Assembly: GCA_964549505.1 (NCBI GenBank)
Contig: CAZJVD010000001.1
Span: forward strand, 186,001 to 250,000
DNA: 64,000 nt
Source of the DNA: CAZJVD01 sp964549505
GTDB lineage: Bacteria > Bdellovibrionota > UBA1018 > CAZJVD01
Direction: 5' to 3'
Shown here: one piece after another, positions 60,901 through 64,000 of the stretch
Layout of the letters: every line of letters begins with the position of its first letter
Position numbering within the stretch: position 1 is the first letter of the stretch
Position numbers and translations under genes: made by a program
The notes under the pieces: generated by a model
Database searches by the model: none
What the model saw: only the letters and a program-made list of their open reading frames with translations
Told to the model about the DNA's origin: nothing

Positions 60901-61695
60901 ATGAGTACCGGCATCACATCCGGTAGGGGATTTCCGATATCGGTTACCCTTATCACGCTTAATGAAGAAAACCGACTCCCTCAAGCTCTGAGAAGTGTCG
61001 CATGGGCAGACGATCGCGTCGTGATTGACTGCGGAAGTACCGACCGCACCGTCGAAATCGCACAGAGCCTAGGCGCCCGCGTCATTGTCAACCCTTGGCC
61101 AGGTTATGGAGCACAGAAAAACTTTGCACAATCACAAGCCAAGCACGACTGGGTTCTGAACATTGATGCCGACGAAGTGGTTCCACCCGAGCTGGCTGCC
61201 GAGATCCAGTCTCGGCTCGAGAGTCTTGGCCTAGGCCCCGCGAAGACGCGTGGGTTTGCCGTTCCGCGTCGAACATTTTACTTAGGCCGTTGGATCCAGC
61301 ACGGCGGTTGGTATCCGAACCACCTCGTCCGCCTCGCTGATCGACGATTTGCAAAGTGGACCGAGCCCGCGCTCCACGAAAGCTTGAAAGTTGACGGCAC
61401 AGTGGAGACGCTCGTACCCGATTTGCTGCACTATAGTTTTGACGGTCTCGAAGATCAGGTTCGCGCCAACCTACGCTATGCGCGTGAGGGCTCGCGCACG
61501 CTCCTTGATCGCGGTAAACGACCGAGCCTGGTCAAACTCTTTATTAAACCGATCGGAAAATTCTTAGAAACTTACGTCGCAAAACAGGGGTTTCGTGACG
61601 GTTTGCCGGGGCTGATTATCTCGATCAACGCTGCGTACAGCATGTTTTTGAAGTATGCTTTTCTTTTCGAACCTAAACTTCACCCGAAGACGTAA
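60901..61695 (+). CDS. Family 2 glycosyltransferase (WaaE-like, LPS core)
   Basis: A 264-residue GT-A enzyme: ISVTLITLNEENRLPQALRSVAWADDRVVIDCGSTDRT, the metal motif NIDADEVVPPEL, and the acceptor region RTFYLGRWIQHGGWYPNHLVRLADRR, which places it with the beta-1,4-glucosyltransferase WaaE group of the LPS inner core. It starts 43 nt from the divergent ugd start. It is followed after 8 nt by the amidotransferase-like gene, so they likely share a transcript. Confidence 0.92.
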   Translation: MSTGITSGRGFPISVTLITLNEENRLPQALRSVAWADDRVVIDCGSTDRTVEIAQSLGARVIVNPWPGYGAQKNFAQSQAKHDWVLNIDADEVVPPELAAEIQSRLESLGLGPAKTRGFAVPRRTFYLGRWIQHGGWYPNHLVRLADRRFAKWTEPALHESLKVDGTVETLVPDLLHYSFDGLEDQVRANLRYAREGSRTLLDRGKRPSLVKLFIKPIGKFLETYVAKQGFRDGLPGLIISINAAYSMFLKYAFLFEPKLHPKT

Positions 61696-61703
61696 ATCGA
61701 AAA

Positions 61704-62432
61704 ATGAAAATTCTCGTCGTCGACAACACCATCCTAAAAGACTCGTGGGGATCGCGGGACCTGGTGGACCTCTGCCTACGTGCTGCACCCCAAGCCGCTG
61801 CGCACCTCGCTGTACATGTTCGGCGTGCGCCGGAGCAGGATTGGCCATCGAGCGAAGCTTTACGGCAGTACGATGGGGTCGTCCTCTCAGGCTCGGTGAC
61901 CGCAGCTACGGACGCCGCCGAATGGGTTTCCCGACTCGATGATGTGATTCGAGAATTAGCGATCAAAAAGCGACCACTGCTGGGTATTTGCTATGGGCAT
62001 CAGTCGATCGCACGCGCGCTCGTTGGCAAGAGCGCTGTCGGCAAAGCGAAGACCGCAGAGTTCGGTTGGGTGGCCGTCGAAAAACTGAATGAAAAGACAG
62101 GCGCAGAAACAACGAACTCCCTACTAAAAGACCTTCCGAAGGAATTTCATTCGTTCTCATCGCACTATGACGAAGTCGTGAAACTGCCCGAACGTTTCGA
62201 AGTGACGGCCCGAAGCGCGGCTTGTCGCATTCAAGCTTTTCAAATGAAAGACGGACCGGTCTTTGGCGTTCAGTTTCATCCTGAACGCGACGTCACGAAC
62301 GCCGATCGGACGTTCCAGTATCTGAAATCGGCCGGCCGAGAAAAGCTTTTCCAACACGCGCGCGACGGTGCTAAATACTATCGTCCCGAAGTCGGCGAAA
62401 CCATTTTTCGGAATTTTTTTAAACATGTCTAA
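61704..62432 (+). CDS. Class I glutamine amidotransferase, GuaA-domain type
   Basis: A 242-residue stand-alone GATase of the GMP synthase-like group. The triad is Cys95 in GICYGHQ, with His192 and Glu194 in QFHPERD, so hydrolysis of glutamine or a gamma-glutamyl compound is possible. No partner synthase domain is attached. It lies between a glycosyltransferase and the flippase-like gene (8-nt overlap with the latter), which may suggest amidation of a sugar or lipid-linked precursor. That is inference from position. Related stand-alone proteins also hydrolyse gamma-glutamyl amides. Confidence 0.87.
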   Translation: MKILVVDNTILKDSWGSRDLVDLCLRAAPQAAAHLAVHVRRAPEQDWPSSEALRQYDGVVLSGSVTAATDAAEWVSRLDDVIRELAIKKRPLLGICYGHQSIARALVGKSAVGKAKTAEFGWVAVEKLNEKTGAETTNSLLKDLPKEFHSFSSHYDEVVKLPERFEVTARSAACRIQAFQMKDGPVFGVQFHPERDVTNADRTFQYLKSAGREKLFQHARDGAKYYRPEVGETIFRNFFKHV

Positions 62433-63468
62433 GCGGAGCTTAAAGCTAGTCTTAAAAGTCACTCTTGTTGGTGGGCTCCTCTACATCCTTGCCGAGAAGG
62501 GTTTTCTTTCGTTCGAAGCAACACGAAAAGCTCTCGGCGAAATCCGCACGATCATCCCAGCTATCCTTGGGCTGTTGGTCGCGACCTTTCTCGGACTCGT
62601 ACGCTGGCAAATCCTATTACGTGCTCGCGGAATTGAACTGCCGTTTCGAAGAACGGCAGAGCTCGGGTTTGTCGGACTCTTTTTCAACATCGCTCTCCCC
62701 GGCGCCGTAAGCGGTGACGTTGTGAAAGCTGTCTATGTCGGTCGCGAAGCCCCTGGAAAACGGGCCGCCGCGCTAGGAAGTATCCTTTTCGATCGTGTTG
62801 CAGGGTCTTCGGCGCTCATCTTGGTTTCGGCGCTCGGAATCGTATTGGCGATGGGCGATCCATGGGCTCATGTTCTGCTGCGATCCATTCGGGCGATCGT
62901 GATCCCCATGAGCTTGGGCATTTTGAGCTTCTACGTTTATCTTTTTTATCTGAACGTCGACCGTGATCCGTTGCTTCGGTTTTTTCGACGCCTCGAAGTC
63001 CGCTTCCCAAAATTCGCCTCGGTCGTTCGCATCTATGAGGGCATCAAGCGTTACGGCGAAGAAAAGGCCGTCGTCCTTAAAGTGCTGGCCGTATCGTTCT
63101 TGATCCACCTCATGGTCACGGGTGCGTTTCTGCTATTTACAAAGGCGTTTGGCGAAACACAGGTTCCGTCGATTGCCGTTTTCATTGTTGTACCGCTCGC
63201 CCTTCTTGTAACGGCGATCCCTGTCCTGCCAGGCGGCGTGGGTACCGGTCACGCAGCTTTTCTCGCGCTGTTCGCGTTGATTGGATCAAAGCGCGGAGCT
63301 GATATATTTAATATCTTCGTTCTCTATCAGTTCTTCATCGGCGCTGTTGGGGGCCTAGTTTTTCTTAGGTTTCGCGGCTCAAGTCTTGCTTCAGATATGA
63401 GTGATGTCCCCGAACTTCACGACTCTTCCTCTGCGACCCTTTCAGGAGCAAGCTCTCAGGGCACTTGA
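62425..63468 (+). CDS. Lysylphosphatidylglycerol-synthase-type membrane flippase (UPF0104)
   Basis: A 347-residue polytopic membrane protein with eight or so helices in the LPG_synthase_TM pattern (GLLYILAEKGFLSF, LPGAVSGDVVKAVYV, GSILFDRVAGSSALI, LPGGVGTGHAAFLALF). Relatives move polyprenyl-linked or lipid-linked sugars across the membrane. No C-terminal lysyl-transfer domain, so lipid modification is unlikely. The ATG at 62425 overlaps the preceding stop by 8 nt. Its 3' end overlaps the helicase start by 65 nt. Substrate is unknown; glycan context suggests a lipid-linked sugar. Confidence 0.88.
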   Translation: MSKRSLKLVLKVTLVGGLLYILAEKGFLSFEATRKALGEIRTIIPAILGLLVATFLGLVRWQILLRARGIELPFRRTAELGFVGLFFNIALPGAVSGDVVKAVYVGREAPGKRAAALGSILFDRVAGSSALILVSALGIVLAMGDPWAHVLLRSIRAIVIPMSLGILSFYVYLFYLNVDRDPLLRFFRRLEVRFPKFASVVRIYEGIKRYGEEKAVVLKVLAVSFLIHLMVTGAFLLFTKAFGETQVPSIAVFIVVPLALLVTAIPVLPGGVGTGHAAFLALFALIGSKRGADIFNIFVLYQFFIGAVGGLVFLRFRGSSLASDMSDVPELHDSSSATLSGASSQGT

Positions 63469-64000
63469 AAGAAACACACACGTCGTTTGTGTTTCTCCCA
63501 CCGGCAGCGGCAAAAGCCTGATTTTTCAACTCCACACGCGTCGTAACCGCACGCGCACGGTCTTGGTTGTACCGCTGGTGGCCCTCGCGCAGCAGTTCGA
63601 AAAGCGACTCGCAGCTCTCGAGTTCGACGTTCGCTATGGAGCAACACCGCCTGAAGAAGGATCGAGCGGCGGTTCGTTCTGGATCGTCTGTCCGGAAACG
63701 TTAGTGGATGGGGCTGGAGTTCGAACGGCTTCCTTTTTTTGCTTGCAGCGATGGCGGCCCGATCTCATCGTGATTGACGAGTGCCATGCTGTGTACGAAT
63801 GGGGACGCGATTTTCGTCCTTCGTACGCGGCCGTTCCAGATCTTGTACGCGATCTACCTGCGACACAAACTCTGTGGCTCTCGGCCACACTGACGAGCAG
63901 GATGCTCCGTGATCTTGCCGCTTGCCTGACGCCGACACCGGAGATTGTCGATCACTTTGCACTCGCAGAACAGTTGTCGATCCACGTTTCGCACGTGCCT
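63404..64000 (+). CDS. RecQ-like DNA helicase, 5' part (continues past window)
   Basis: The first 199 residues of an SF2 helicase. The Q-type lead-in RPFQEQALRALER is followed by motif I SPTGSGKSLIFQ, motif II VIDECHAVYEWGRDFRPSY, the typical RecQ DE-H box with its WG(R/H)DFRP extension, and motif III LSATL. The ATG at 63404 starts inside the flippase gene (65-nt overlap). The second RecA-like domain and any zinc or HRDC parts lie beyond base 64000, so I do not assign a specific RecQ name. Confidence 0.88.
   Translation, partial: MSPNFTTLPLRPFQEQALRALERNTHVVCVSPTGSGKSLIFQLHTRRNRTRTVLVVPLVALAQQFEKRLAALEFDVRYGATPPEEGSSGGSFWIVCPETLVDGAGVRTASFFCLQRWRPDLIVIDECHAVYEWGRDFRPSYAAVPDLVRDLPATQTLWLSATLTSRMLRDLAACLTPTPEIVDHFALAEQLSIHVSHVP

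Overview
The window looks like a stretch of core chromosome from a Gram-negative bacterium. The evidence is LolA, an MsbA-type exporter, an LptF/LptG permease, GmhB, heptosyltransferase-like and core glycosyltransferases, and signal-peptide or lipobox proteins. Mid-range GC, alpha2-type glycyl-tRNA synthetase next to pyruvate phosphate dikinase, a matrixin protease, pseudopilin-like proteins and PilZ/HD-GYP signalling fit the Bdellovibrionota or a neighbouring deltaproteobacterial-type lineage. That placement is inference; no rRNA is present to test it. I found no insertion sequence, prophage, CRISPR array or complete tRNA.

Layout. 1-6.3 kb, mostly minus: an amidase (cut by the window edge), PlsC-like acyltransferase, a secreted unknown, an M3 oligopeptidase and an unknown membrane protein. 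6.4-17.6 kb, mixed: transketolase, an orphan lipoprotein, a 28-residue highly basic protein in its own transcription unit, rsgA-pyrD, recO, gmhB, msbA-like exporter, a YdjM-like membrane protein, an MFS exporter and a cysteine-poor thioredoxin-like protein. 17.5-26.4 kb is one leftward run: smc, lolA, degenerate HD-GYP protein, yajQ, rimO, queG. About 620 non-coding bases (26449-27071) follow, with a repeated hairpin, a strong minus-strand terminator, possible structured RNA and an AT-rich promoter that feeds three coupled pseudopilin-like genes (27072-29568).

29.6-43.4 kb: ppdK and glyS, a peptide-binding protein, a cyclic-nucleotide-binding protein, trmL, asnS, matrixin, an outer-membrane-like protein, pepA, then a WbaP-type sugar-phosphate transferase and an LptF/G permease. 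A convergent intergenic gap (43437-43779) carries two perfect DnaA boxes beside an AT-rich stretch. 43.8-49.3 kb: RodZ-like protein, TPR protein, RNA uracil methyltransferase, lepA and a small exported protein. 49.5-53.7 kb: a signal peptidase I homologue lacking its catalytic serine, then pyrB-pyrC-carA. 54.3-63.5 kb is an envelope-glycan region: five glycosyltransferases, ugd, a response-regulator/PilZ protein, a class I amidotransferase and an LPG-synthase-type flippase. The window ends inside a RecQ-like helicase.

Gene packing is tight. Many same-strand neighbours overlap by 4 nt (ATGA, GTGA or TTGA), and several convergent pairs overlap at their 3' ends by 14-90 nt. Several start codons have no clear Shine-Dalgarno sequence and a minus-10-like box within 7-10 nt, which suggests leaderless transcripts. 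Five genes carry short in-frame 12-nt tandem repeats.
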